NCBI GenBank assembly: GCA_041821315.1
Contig: JBGUEO010000016.1
Location: 34,864 to 98,863, forward strand
Direction of reading: 5' to 3'
DNA: 64,000 nucleotides
DNA from: DIGJ01 sp041821315
GTDB taxonomy: Bacteria; Bacillota; Clostridia; Lachnospirales; Lachnospiraceae
The translations under genes were made by a program, and so were the position numbers. Of this stretch, positions 1 to 8,956 are shown piece after piece. Within the stretch, counting starts at the first letter, position 1, and the number at the start of each line of letters is the position of its first letter. The notes under the pieces are model-generated. The model did no database searches. It saw only the letters and a list, made by a program, of their open reading frames with translations, and was not told where the DNA came from.

Positions 1-68
1 AACTAGAAACTGCCCAAGAAACCGCTACGAATTCACTACAACTAGTTAAGCTTATATCAAACAATTAA
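1..68 (+). CDS. 3' end of a gene cut by the window edge
   Basis: An open frame entering from the left edge ends with TAA at 66-68. The 21 visible residues (LETAQETATNSLQLVKLISNN) have the Ala/Thr/Ser/Glu-rich heptad look of the C-terminal tail of a methyl-accepting chemotaxis protein, but this is too short to be sure. It lies just upstream of the amidohydrolase on the same strand. Confidence 0.35.
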   Translation, partial: LETAQETATNSLQLVKLISNN

Positions 69-95
69 AACCAATGATTGAGTGAGGATAATGTA

Positions 96-1700
96 ATGGA
101 ACAATTATTTATAAACGGTATGATTTATACAATGGCAGAAAGAACTGCCTCTGCGCTTTTAATAAATGATGATACAATCATCGGAGTTGGAAGCGAGGAC
201 GAAATGAGGAAGGTGGCAGCTAAGGATGCACAAATTTATGATTTAGGTGGAAAATGCGTCCTGCCTGGTTTTCAAGATTCCCATTGCCATCTGCTCCTTA
301 CTGGAATACAACAAGATTCGCTTGACCTAAGCGGATCTACCTCGTTGAGCGAACTTATACAAAGAGGAAAACGCTTTATTGATAAACATCAGATTCCAGA
401 AGGACAGTGGATTATAGGAAGAGGCTTTAACCAAAATCTATTTGATCAACCACAACTTCCTGATCGAACAATTGCAGATAAAATTTCAAAAAAGCACCCA
501 ATCCTTCTTGATCGTATTTGTGGTCATGTCGGTACACTAAACACTTTTGGCATCGAACAAGCTGGGATTACAAAAGATACTATCATTGCTGGAGGTAAAA
601 TAGACCTTGATGCAAGCAAAAATCTAAATGGAATTTTCTATGAAAGCGCACTTGACTATGTCAAATCATTAATCCCAAAACCAGATGTAATTGGCATGTC
701 AGAAATTCTTCGCCACGCGCAAACATATGCAAATTCTCTTGGACTGACCTCGGTACATTCCAATGATACCAATAGCAACGATATTGACACTTTTTTAGAA
801 GCCATTCATCTTTTAGAAGAAAAAAAGGAATTAACACTGCGTATCTGGGAAGAAATTCACACCGCAACGAAAAATGATCTTTCTTCTTTCTTAGAAAAAG
901 GGCTTCGCACAAGGGATGGCAGTGATTTCTTTCAAATTGGAAACATTAAGTTTTTTACCGATGGTTCTCTGGGTGCACATTCTGCTTTTCTACAAAACGA
1001 CTATGCGGATTGTTCTGGAAATCGTGGAATTTGTGTTTATCAAGATGACGATTTGGATACAATTGTAAGCCAAGCGCATAATGCAGGGATGCAGGTTGCA
1101 TGTCACGCTATCGGTGATGGAGCCATTTCCCAATGCATCCATGCAATCAAACAAGCACAAAACCAAACGAATCGCATGGATTTAAGGCATCGAATTGTTC
1201 ACTGTCAAATTGCAGACGATTCCTTACTGACTCAAATGTATCAATCAAAGATTGCTTCTGATATACAGCCTCCCTTTGCTGTAACTGATTGGGAAATTGC
1301 CGAACAAGCATTTGGAAGTCGGGTAGAAGATTCTTATCGTTGGAAAACAATGCTTGATATGGGGATTCATCTAGGAGGCGGTTCGGATAGTCCTGTTGAA
1401 TCACTAAGTCCTATCTGGGGGATTCATTGTGCGGTAAATCGTACAGACGCAAATGCAATACCATGCGGCGGATGGCACCCAAAAGAAAAACTTAGCGTCG
1501 AAGAAGCCGTCTTGCTTTATACAAAATATGCTTCCTATCTTTCCTTTGAAGAAAACAAAAAAGGTACACTCGAGCCCCTCAAACTTGCAGATTTTGTTGT
1601 GTTATCCGAAGATATATTTAAAATACCTCCCGAACAAATCAAAGATATCCAGGTTGTAATGACCGTCGTCGGTGGAAAGGTTTGCTACGAATATAAATAA
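96..1700 (+). CDS. YtcJ-like metal-dependent amidohydrolase
   Basis: This is a cytoplasmic amidohydrolase of the YtcJ/exoenzyme-regulatory-protein group, expected to hydrolyse amide or ester bonds with a metal-activated water. The real substrate is unknown. The metal-binding His-x-His is in GFQDSHCHLL near residue 60. Later metal or catalytic segments are FFTDGSLGAHSAF, HAIGDGAI and the aspartate in GGGSDSPVESL near the end. An in-frame TTG at 78 allows six extra residues, but GTGAGG at 82-87 is well placed for ATG at 96, so I use that start. The length of about 535 residues is normal for the family. It ends just before a strong terminator and appears monocistronic. Confidence 0.85.
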   Translation: MEQLFINGMIYTMAERTASALLINDDTIIGVGSEDEMRKVAAKDAQIYDLGGKCVLPGFQDSHCHLLLTGIQQDSLDLSGSTSLSELIQRGKRFIDKHQIPEGQWIIGRGFNQNLFDQPQLPDRTIADKISKKHPILLDRICGHVGTLNTFGIEQAGITKDTIIAGGKIDLDASKNLNGIFYESALDYVKSLIPKPDVIGMSEILRHAQTYANSLGLTSVHSNDTNSNDIDTFLEAIHLLEEKKELTLRIWEEIHTATKNDLSSFLEKGLRTRDGSDFFQIGNIKFFTDGSLGAHSAFLQNDYADCSGNRGICVYQDDDLDTIVSQAHNAGMQVACHAIGDGAISQCIHAIKQAQNQTNRMDLRHRIVHCQIADDSLLTQMYQSKIASDIQPPFAVTDWEIAEQAFGSRVEDSYRWKTMLDMGIHLGGGSDSPVESLSPIWGIHCAVNRTDANAIPCGGWHPKEKLSVEEAVLLYTKYASYLSFEENKKGTLEPLKLADFVVLSEDIFKIPPEQIKDIQVVMTVVGGKVCYEYK

Positions 1701-1704
1701 GAAG

Positions 1705-1746
1705 AACCCCTTGATGCCATACGATTGTTTATGCCATCAAGGGGTT
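1705..1746. terminator. bidirectional Rho-independent terminator
   Basis: A 16-base inverted repeat with one mismatch (AACCCCTTGATG... paired with ...CATCAAGGGGTT) and a 10-base loop is followed by TTT. It lies between the convergent ends of the amidohydrolase and the histidine kinase and can serve both. Confidence 0.8.
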
Positions 1747-1756
1747 TTATGCATTC

Positions 1757-2947
1757 CTATCGAATCATTATTTCTGCTACTGCACCATCTTGATTATATA
1801 GTCTAAATCTTCCATGATGTGCCTTTATAATCCTTCCTACAATGACAAGTCCAAGTCCATGACTTTTAAGTTTCGTATAAGGAACGGATTTGTGTGTTAA
1901 TACCTCTTTCGGATAACCACTTCCATTATCTATGATTTTTATTTGATTCCAAAATCTTGTCCTTTTACATGAAATTGAGATACTACATCCCTCAGGATTA
2001 TGGTAAATGCTATTTCGTACTAAATTTATAATTGCCCGATATAAAAGCTTTTCATCCGCCCTTACTACACAATCTTCCGATATGTGTAATGATATTTCAT
2101 ACCTTTCATCTAACCCAGAATTCATCACATCTGCTACTATCTGCCTTATGATTCCTGCAAGTCTGACTTTCTTCTTCTCCATAGATACCATACCATAGTT
2201 AAGTTTATTTACCATATTAAAGTCTTCTACCAAGCTTTTTATTCTCATAGACTGGCAAAGTATTATTTCGGACTGCTCCCTTTGTTCATTGGAATTACTC
2301 TTTGCTTCATACAACTCCCCTGCATATCCCATAATCATAGTTAATGGAGTACGTATGTCATGAGATACTCCGGCTATCCACTCTGTTTGTGCCTTATCCT
2401 GTTTTCTTGACTGCCTTTGATTCCAAATCGTACCCAAACTAAAAATACAGCCCATAATAAAAAACATCAGCGGAAGCATCCAGTGAATCAGTAGATCTAT
2501 CTGTATTATTGGCATTTCAATTACATATTTCCATAGCGTATTTCTCGGATAACCCATTACTAAAATTTCATTCTGATAGTGCCAGTTTTGTACTGGATAA
2601 TCCATTAAGTACCATCTCGAAAAAGATGCTACCTCTTGCAAAGAAAATTGGTCTGGTATTTCCTTAGGTTTATGATACCCCCATATAACCTGGCCGAATT
2701 TATCAATTAAGAATACAAAGCAATGATTTTCTTTGAGTACTGATTTCCCCTCCTCCGTCAAGGTATATCCATTCTCTTCTTTTATTAATTCCTTCGTAAT
2801 GCGCTCAACATTAAGCATTTTTACATCTTTCATTCCCCTTGCTGCAATCAAAAAATATAGCATAAACGTAATTATCGCAGATAAAAGGACAGTCACCACC
2901 ATAAAAAATATAAAGTGGAGTGTATTTCTAAGTCTTCTTTTTTTCAT
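1757..2947 (-). CDS. two-component sensor histidine kinase
   Basis: Membrane sensor kinase of 396 residues. There are membrane segments near residues 10-33 and 152-172, with an extracytoplasmic region of about 115 residues between them. The dimerisation/phosphoacceptor helix has the H box GVSHDIRTPLTMIMGYAGEL (His near 196). The ATPase domain shows the N box (IINLVRNSIYHN), G1 (DNGSGYP) and G2 (GLGLVIVGRI). It lies 9 bases downstream of the response regulator in the same operon. A divergent LanFEG-like exporter follows the regulator, so the kinase probably senses a lantibiotic-like or cell-envelope stress that the exporter relieves. The signal itself is inferred. Confidence 0.9.
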   Translation of the reverse strand: MKKRRLRNTLHFIFFMVVTVLLSAIITFMLYFLIAARGMKDVKMLNVERITKELIKEENGYTLTEEGKSVLKENHCFVFLIDKFGQVIWGYHKPKEIPDQFSLQEVASFSRWYLMDYPVQNWHYQNEILVMGYPRNTLWKYVIEMPIIQIDLLIHWMLPLMFFIMGCIFSLGTIWNQRQSRKQDKAQTEWIAGVSHDIRTPLTMIMGYAGELYEAKSNSNEQREQSEIILCQSMRIKSLVEDFNMVNKLNYGMVSMEKKKVRLAGIIRQIVADVMNSGLDERYEISLHISEDCVVRADEKLLYRAIINLVRNSIYHNPEGCSISISCKRTRFWNQIKIIDNGSGYPKEVLTHKSVPYTKLKSHGLGLVIVGRIIKAHHGRFRLYNQDGAVAEIMIR

Positions 2948-2956
2948 ACCTACTCC

Positions 2957-3655
2957 CTATTTTATCAGCTTATAACCTAACCCACGTACGGTAACCAACC
3001 ACTTTGGGTGGGATGGATCCTCCTCTATTTTTTCCCGAAGTCTTCGGATATGAACCATAAGTGTATTCTCATATCCAAAGTTTTCCTCCTTCCATAGTGT
3101 ATCGCACAAACAATCAATTGTAACAATATTTCCTCTACATTCTGCCAATTTTTGTAATATTTGGTATTCTTTTGCCGTTAACATGATGTCCAATTTCTCT
3201 CTTCGTATAAATCCAGCACCCCAATCAATCATTGTCTCACCTAGCATAAGTACTTGCTCTTTCTTTTCCATATCTCCATGATAGGTTCGCAACAACACAT
3301 TTCGTATGCGAAGAAGCCATTCTTCTGGCAAGAATGGCTTGGTTATATAATCATCAGCACCTAATCCCAACCCGGTTATTCGATCGATATCTTCATCTCG
3401 CGCAGATAAAAACAGAATTGGTACCTGTGTTATTTTTCTTAACTTTTGATATAAATTAAATCCATCACCATCCGGAAGCATGACATCTAGTATAATTAAA
3501 TCTGGCTGTATTTCGGCTGCCTTTTTCTTTGCCTGCTCACAATCGGTAGCTGTATCGATCCACTGATACCCATCCTTTTCTAGTAATTTTTTCTCTAATT
3601 GAAGAATCTCTCTTTCATCATCCACTACCAGTATTTTTCGCTCTGTATAATTCAT
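2957..3655 (-). CDS. OmpR/PhoB-family response regulator
   Basis: 232-residue regulator with an N-terminal receiver and a C-terminal winged-helix DNA-binding domain. The receiver shows the acidic pair in VVDDE, the phosphoacceptor Asp in LIILDVMLPDGDG near residue 55, and the conserved Lys in ITKPF. The effector domain shows LTAKEYQIL and the recognition-helix region NTLMVHIRRLREKI, ending VRGLGYKL. It is the first gene of the operon with the histidine kinase. Direct repeats in the divergent exporter promoter (3731-3770) have the roughly 11-base period expected of this family, so the exporter is its likely target. Confidence 0.92.
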   Translation of the reverse strand: MNYTERKILVVDDEREILQLEKKLLEKDGYQWIDTATDCEQAKKKAAEIQPDLIILDVMLPDGDGFNLYQKLRKITQVPILFLSARDEDIDRITGLGLGADDYITKPFLPEEWLLRIRNVLLRTYHGDMEKKEQVLMLGETMIDWGAGFIRREKLDIMLTAKEYQILQKLAECRGNIVTIDCLCDTLWKEENFGYENTLMVHIRRLREKIEEDPSHPKWLVTVRGLGYKLIK

Positions 3656-3730
3656 CTATATACCTCACATAATCAATCTGCTTTTATTTTACCGATTCTT
3701 TGCATCGTCGTAAATCCCTAATCATTAAAT

Positions 3731-3784
3731 GTAAGGTAAAAGTAAGGTTAGTTTCATCTCCATGTAAGGTTGATTCGTTATGAT
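3731..3784 (+). promoter_or_regulatory. exporter promoter with GTAAGGT direct repeats
   Basis: GTAAGGT occurs at 3731-3737, 3742-3748 and 3764-3770. The first two are one helical turn apart and the third is two turns further on. A good -10 (TATGAT) lies at 3779-3784, but no consensus -35 is seen at the usual distance. This suggests an activator-dependent promoter bound by the divergent OmpR-type regulator and driving the ABC exporter. Confidence 0.6.
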
Positions 3785-3817
3785 ACCTACAACAAACATA
3801 ACAGGAGGTTTTTCAAT

Positions 3818-4747
3818 ATGAATGCAATGATACAAAATCCCATCGTTTCTACAAAGAATTTATCAAAACGCTATGCAAAACAGTTTCGGGTAGATCACGT
3901 TGACCTTAACGTACCCTCAAATGCCATTTATGGATTTCTAGGTCCAAATGGAGCTGGCAAAAGCACCACCCTTAAAATGCTTCTTGGCTTAACAATCCCA
4001 ACGAATGGAAGCGTTCAAATATTTGGTATGGAATCGACGTCTAAAAATCGTCTTGAATTATTAAAAAATACAGGGTCTCTCATCGAATCTCCTAGCTATT
4101 ACGGGCACTTAAGTGCTGAAGATAATCTACGAATTGGTGCCATGTTAAAAGGAGTTCCCCAAACACAGATTCCAGAACTTTTATCTCTCGTTCGTCTGAG
4201 CACTCAAAAAGACAAAAAAGTCAATCAGTACTCATTTGGGATGAAACAGCGACTGGGGATTGCTACTGCACTGCTTGGCTACCCAAAGCTGCTAATTCTT
4301 GATGAACCAACCAATGGACTTGATCCTTCTGGCATTCAGGAAATACGCGAACTAATCAATTCTCTACCAAAGTCTTATGGCATGAGTGTAATAGTATCCA
4401 GCCATCTACTAAGTGAAATTGATCAAATGGCAGATTACGTAGGTATCATAGATGAAGGACATCTAATATTCCAAGACTCTCTTGAAAACCTGCATCAAAA
4501 AAGTCAGGGAAACATTGCAATCCGTACCGATAAAGAGACTAAAACCACAGCAATCTTAAGCGACAAACATATCCCTTTTGTACTTGAGGATGATTATGTT
4601 CTACTTCCTGAACTAGCCGATCCTGCACTTGGTCTCCTCATCCATTCTCTTTTTGAAAACGATATTACAATTTATCGAATTGAAACTCGTGTAAAGAGTT
4701 TGGAAGATATCTTTTTATCACTCACTGGAAAGGAGAAAAGCTTATGA
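3818..4747 (+). CDS. lantibiotic-immunity-type ABC transporter ATPase
   Basis: Nucleotide-binding subunit of an exporter of the LanF/BcrA type. It shows Walker A (GPNGAGKST near residue 40), a divergent signature (NQYSFGMKQR), Walker B with the D-loop (LLILDEPTNGLDP) and the H-loop (VSSHLLSEI), then a C-terminal extension of about 90 residues usual for this subgroup. The frame is open back to 3770, but AGGAGG at 3803-3808 is correctly spaced for ATG 3818, and upstream sequence is operator. Its stop overlaps the next start by four bases (ATGA), so it is coupled to the first permease. It likely works with the two permeases to clear a peptide from the membrane. Confidence 0.9.
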   Translation: MNAMIQNPIVSTKNLSKRYAKQFRVDHVDLNVPSNAIYGFLGPNGAGKSTTLKMLLGLTIPTNGSVQIFGMESTSKNRLELLKNTGSLIESPSYYGHLSAEDNLRIGAMLKGVPQTQIPELLSLVRLSTQKDKKVNQYSFGMKQRLGIATALLGYPKLLILDEPTNGLDPSGIQEIRELINSLPKSYGMSVIVSSHLLSEIDQMADYVGIIDEGHLIFQDSLENLHQKSQGNIAIRTDKETKTTAILSDKHIPFVLEDDYVLLPELADPALGLLIHSLFENDITIYRIETRVKSLEDIFLSLTGKEKSL

Positions 4748-5502
4748 AACAGCTAAAACTGGAGTTTATTAAAAATAAACTATCGTTTCTTATTCTTATT
4801 ACTGCTCTTTTTTTGGCATTCAATTTTATCTGGTCTTCGTATGGCCTTCGCACTGCAAGTGCATCAGAAAAGCACTGGGGTTTTATGATGATTCTATATC
4901 AAATGCCGATCTTAAACGCCATCCTTTCTCCTTGTTATGTAGCAGTGATAGCTAGTCGTATTGCAGATGTCGAGCATAAAGGTGAAACATTAAAATTACT
5001 CTATACCTTACAGTCTCGAGCCTCTCTTTATCACGCTAAGCTGGGATTAGGAGCCTTACTCAGTTTACTATTGAGTATCGGTCAAGCACTTATTGTCATT
5101 TGTATTGGTCTGATGTTTCATTTCGAAAATGCGATACCTTTTGATAAGATTGCACTCTATTTTCTATTAAGTTTTTTTGTAACATTTGCTTCTTATATTC
5201 TACAGCTTAATTTATCCTTGCTGATACGAAATCAAATGGTATCGCTTTCGATTGGTGTTATCGGATCTTTTTGTGGTTTATTTATGATGTTTTTAAATCA
5301 ATTTCCCCTGCTTCAATATATTGTATTATGGACAAACTATGTTACGTTGACATTATCAGAATTAAGCAAGTATGATTCCAAAACAAGATACATAGAATAT
5401 GCCTGGCGTTCCCTTAATCCATGGGGATTATTATCGGTTGCCTTGTGGATTCTCGTTCTATATGTTACTGGCAGACATCTTTTTAATAAAAAGGAGGTAT
5501 AA
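4744..5502 (+). CDS. lantibiotic-immunity-type ABC permease (first subunit)
   Basis: 252-residue integral membrane protein with about six hydrophobic segments, the size and layout of LanE/MutE-family permeases. It starts inside the stop of the ATPase gene and is followed three bases later by a second similar-sized permease, so the three genes form one transporter. The first N-terminal motif is a short amphipathic KLEFIKNKLSF before membrane segment 1. No lantibiotic biosynthesis gene is nearby, so this is more likely a self-standing resistance pump than producer immunity. Confidence 0.82.
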   Translation: MKQLKLEFIKNKLSFLILITALFLAFNFIWSSYGLRTASASEKHWGFMMILYQMPILNAILSPCYVAVIASRIADVEHKGETLKLLYTLQSRASLYHAKLGLGALLSLLLSIGQALIVICIGLMFHFENAIPFDKIALYFLLSFFVTFASYILQLNLSLLIRNQMVSLSIGVIGSFCGLFMMFLNQFPLLQYIVLWTNYVTLTLSELSKYDSKTRYIEYAWRSLNPWGLLSVALWILVLYVTGRHLFNKKEV

Positions 5503-5505
5503 CTT

Positions 5506-6231
5506 ATGTTATCAACTATTATAAAAGCAGAAAATTTGAAATTAAAGAAAAATCCAGTATGGATTGCTTTCCTTATTCTTCCGAGTTTGTCTGCGCTCAT
5601 CGGAACTCTTAATTTCACAAATAACCAAGGCATCTTAAGTAATACCTGGTATAGTCTTTGGTCTCAACATACTCTATTTCTTTGCTATTTCTTTTTGCCG
5701 ACTCTAATTGGTACTTATTGTGCTTATTTGTGGAGAATGGAACATTTTAATCGTAATATGAATTTCTATATGACACTTCCCGTTTCACGTAGTTATCTAT
5801 TACTGGGTAAACTCATAACAAGCGCTAAAATGGCATTTCTTTCTATTGCATGGATTTTCCTTCTCTTTGTTCTTTGTGGCAAACTAGCAGGAATTACGGA
5901 ACCCCTTCCTATCGTCTTGATTGAATGGTTTTTCTGTGGTTTATTAGGCAGCCTTTCCATTTGCAGTTTACAGTTGTTTTTGTCCCAGGTAATACCAATC
6001 TTTTCTATCCCTATCGGTATTTCCTTATTGGGAGGCATCCTTGGTCTTTTACTTACCACAAAAGGGTATGCACTTTACTGCCCTTATGCATTGTTAGCTT
6101 ATGGAATGCGCGCCAATAAACCGGGGATGAAGATTGAACTACTTCCCTTTATTGTAAGCTGTCTTTTATTTACTGCTATTTTTTTGTTGCTATCACTCTA
6201 TCAGTTATTACATCGGGATGTGAATGCTTAA
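5506..6231 (+). CDS. lantibiotic-immunity-type ABC permease (second subunit)
   Basis: 241-residue membrane protein with about six transmembrane segments, like LanG/MutG-family permeases. The stretch MTLPVSRSYLLLGKL after the second membrane segment is typical of this family. An AAGGAGG site immediately precedes ATG 5506. It is the last gene of the ATPase-permease-permease operon. The chemoreceptor on the other strand ends 15 bases beyond it. Confidence 0.82.
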   Translation: MLSTIIKAENLKLKKNPVWIAFLILPSLSALIGTLNFTNNQGILSNTWYSLWSQHTLFLCYFFLPTLIGTYCAYLWRMEHFNRNMNFYMTLPVSRSYLLLGKLITSAKMAFLSIAWIFLLFVLCGKLAGITEPLPIVLIEWFFCGLLGSLSICSLQLFLSQVIPIFSIPIGISLLGGILGLLLTTKGYALYCPYALLAYGMRANKPGMKIELLPFIVSCLLFTAIFLLLSLYQLLHRDVNA

Positions 6232-6246
6232 TAAAATAATTTTCCC

Positions 6247-7527
6247 TTACGATTTTATTGTTTTATATTTTCCAATATCTTCGTCCATTTCCCGCGCAAT
6301 CCGTGCCAACTGTTCTGTACTATCATGAATAGATTTAATCGCATCATGTTGATCATAGGTAGCTGCTGCAATCTCTTGTGCATAAGTTGCATTGCTATCG
6401 ATAACATCACTAATTTGCAACATTGCGCGGTCAGTTGATATAAACATTTCGTATATTATTTTGTAAATATTTACTACTTCAACCGCATCCTTTTCGGTAT
6501 CCTTTACCCTTCCTACGACAAGATCCAATGCTTCTAAACTTTTGTTAATTGCAAGAATCTGCATGTTGACTTTGTCAAGGTTTTTCCCCATGGATTCTAC
6601 TGTTTCCTTTGTTTCCGCTTGTGTCTGGCCTATCAAATTAGAAATCATTTGGGAAGATTTTGTTGTTCGTTCCGAAAGTTTCCTAATTTCTTCTGCCACG
6701 ACCGCAAACCCTGATCCTGCCTCTCCTGCACGTGCGGATTCAATCCCAGCATTTAATGCCAAAAGATTCGTCTGATATGTTATCTTCGTAATTATTGCAA
6801 CGATATCTCCTATTTCCTTCGATCTTTTTCCCAAGTTTTGTATTGAATCGGTAGCAAAGACAAGTATCTTTCGTACCCATTCATACTGCGAAACCACATC
6901 TTTCATCTCTGTACTTCCCTCAAGTGCAATATTTAGTGCTTGAATGGAAGTATTCATCATTTTATCTGCGCACTGAAACCCTTTATCAATATAAATACTG
7001 CTATTTTTCATCTGATCTTTCATAAGCGATAGTTGTTCACTTTGTAACAAAGTTCCTTCTGCCAACGTTGCCGTTCCATTTACGATTTTCTTTGAAGAAT
7101 ACTCACTTGCATTTGCTGTTTGCTCTAATCTTTTTGAAAGTTCTGTAACCGTTGCGGCTAATTTTTGATTATGGTTGAAGATTTCTTGCACATTTTCTAA
7201 AAATTTATTAAAATCCTCTGATAGCTTTCCCAACTCATCGTTACTCCTAATCTGACAACGCACCGTCAAATCGCCCTTTGTCATACATTGAAATGTCTTA
7301 AAAAATCGCCGAAACGTGTGAATCAGCGTTATTTTTCCAATCAAAAATGACAATAATCCAACAACGCATCCAGCTAAAATACACAAAATAGTAAATGGAA
7401 GTCGATAAGAGGGGGCTTTATATTCTGTAAATATCACCGCAAAAAACGGAAAAATTATACCCATAACAATTCCTGTTATAAGAGATAGAAAAAAATAATT
7501 TCTTATGATACTTCTATTTTTATTCAT
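6247..7527 (-). CDS. methyl-accepting chemotaxis protein without a periplasmic sensor domain
   Basis: 426-residue chemoreceptor. Two hydrophobic segments (about residues 11-31 and 41-62) are separated by only about ten residues, so there is essentially no outside ligand-binding domain. A HAMP-like linker and a long signalling coiled coil follow. The hairpin tip is canonical (NLLALNAGIESARAGEAGSGFAVVAEEIRKL in part), the region that contacts CheA and CheW. The signal may be membrane-borne or cytoplasmic. It appears to be a single-gene unit. It is otherwise complete. Confidence 0.88.
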   Translation of the reverse strand: MNKNRSIIRNYFFLSLITGIVMGIIFPFFAVIFTEYKAPSYRLPFTILCILAGCVVGLLSFLIGKITLIHTFRRFFKTFQCMTKGDLTVRCQIRSNDELGKLSEDFNKFLENVQEIFNHNQKLAATVTELSKRLEQTANASEYSSKKIVNGTATLAEGTLLQSEQLSLMKDQMKNSSIYIDKGFQCADKMMNTSIQALNIALEGSTEMKDVVSQYEWVRKILVFATDSIQNLGKRSKEIGDIVAIITKITYQTNLLALNAGIESARAGEAGSGFAVVAEEIRKLSERTTKSSQMISNLIGQTQAETKETVESMGKNLDKVNMQILAINKSLEALDLVVGRVKDTEKDAVEVVNIYKIIYEMFISTDRAMLQISDVIDSNATYAQEIAAATYDQHDAIKSIHDSTEQLARIAREMDEDIGKYKTIKS

Positions 7528-7694
7528 ATGCAGTTCATCCTTTATATTTTTTTATTCTATTGCCATTTCATGACTACATATCTATTTTACGTGATTTTGC
7601 TCTATTGTCAATCGGTATAGTGATATATTATTTCTTTTTTTGTGAATTATTTTTTTATTTACACGTTTATAATTCTTCTAGGCTGAATTTGCAT

Positions 7695-7758
7695 AAAAAA
7701 CAATGTACTAAAATGCCTAACGGATACCTCCTTCAAGCATTTTAGTACATTGTTTTTT
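7695..7758 (-). terminator. Rho-independent terminator of the C45 peptidase gene
   Basis: Two 22-base arms (7695-7716 and 7737-7758) are perfectly complementary and begin and end in A/T runs. They overlap the stop codon of the minus-strand gene at 7757. The symmetry would also stop plus-strand transcription. Confidence 0.85.
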
Positions 7759-8866
7759 ATATGTTCAGTGAAATCCATTCAAAAAAGTCTGGGGATGCAC
7801 TTTCTCTTACGACCTGTTTTTCTAATGTTTGATTTTCGATTGATTGTGTTACAATGTAATCTTCCCATCCATTTGCTTCCTGTCCGAACCAGCAGATACT
7901 AAACCGTCGTTCTACCGCATCCATTACAACTGACTTTATCGTACCAAACCACTCGTCATAATAGTAGGCAGTCATGCCTTCCGGATATTGTTTCAGTAAA
8001 AATTCTCGTATTTCTTGCTCCTTAAATTTTTCATGTTCGTTTGCAAACTGCACTATTTTTTCATAACGAACCACCGAATTTCGCATGGCTGCAGGCTCTA
8101 ATGATTGAAAAGAGGATAGTACGATATGATTCGTTCCACACAAATACTGTTTGGAATCGATGGATGAAATTTGTTCATATGCCACGTTTCCATTCATTGT
8201 TTCAAGAAGAACTCCATTGCATGCTGCATCCGCAAGATACAAATTAATGTTATATGCAATCGGCATTTCTAAAGCCATTGCAATCGCTTCTTCTACATTT
8301 TTACAATTTTCTAAAAGACTGCGAATGACCGCCCAAAATTGGAGTCCTTTGATCTCAGCCTTTCTCATTCCTACTATATTTCCTACCGGTAATCCGCAAG
8401 ATGACATTGAAACACAAAGACCGTATTCATTGATTCCTTCACACCTTCCAAATATTGCAATGGATCCTCCAATGTGTGCATACTTACCCTTTGGACTTGT
8501 ACGACAAACACTAAGATCCTCGTCACCAATATTAAATTCATAATTTCTGGCAAGTCTGGTATGCCCATCTTCCATTTGATTTCCAAGTACAATAAGACCG
8601 GAACACCGAGGAATCAGATATGTCATCCAGGTATAAGCAATATCTTTTTTGTCTATACCCGCCTCCTTTGCAAACCCTTCCAATTCTTCACAAATCCCAG
8701 GGCAATACCTCTCATACAATTGCAGAGCATCTTCCATATCCTGATTGGAAAAAAAATCAGGTGCCGGCATTGATACCTCTTTTTGATCTGTATATTTAGC
8801 AATCTGTTTACCAATTTCTTCATAACTTCCTTCTAATTCATAATAATGTACCTGTTGTGTTTCCAT
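7757..8866 (-). CDS. C45-family (acyl-CoA:6-APA acyltransferase-like) Ntn-hydrolase
   Basis: A protein of about 369 residues related to the peptidase C45 / isopenicillin acyltransferase-like family. These are N-terminal nucleophile hydrolases acting on linear amide bonds. The likely nucleophile is the Cys in PRCSGLIVLGNQ, followed by the family-typical ARNYEF segment and GINEYGLCVSMSS. The open frame extends twelve residues further up, but ATG at 8866 has an upstream GTAGGA and starts METQQVHYYEL, the normal family start. Substrate unknown; it may act on acylated peptides or amides. Confidence 0.78.
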   Translation of the reverse strand: METQQVHYYELEGSYEEIGKQIAKYTDQKEVSMPAPDFFSNQDMEDALQLYERYCPGICEELEGFAKEAGIDKKDIAYTWMTYLIPRCSGLIVLGNQMEDGHTRLARNYEFNIGDEDLSVCRTSPKGKYAHIGGSIAIFGRCEGINEYGLCVSMSSCGLPVGNIVGMRKAEIKGLQFWAVIRSLLENCKNVEEAIAMALEMPIAYNINLYLADAACNGVLLETMNGNVAYEQISSIDSKQYLCGTNHIVLSSFQSLEPAAMRNSVVRYEKIVQFANEHEKFKEQEIREFLLKQYPEGMTAYYYDEWFGTIKSVVMDAVERRFSICWFGQEANGWEDYIVTQSIENQTLEKQVVRESASPDFFEWISLNI

Positions 8867-8956
8867 AGAATTTTTCCTACCTTTCTTCTTGGCTGGATTC
8901 ATTCTATCTCAAACCATATATAAATTCCTGTCTTTTTCTGCTTCTATTTGTCTTCT

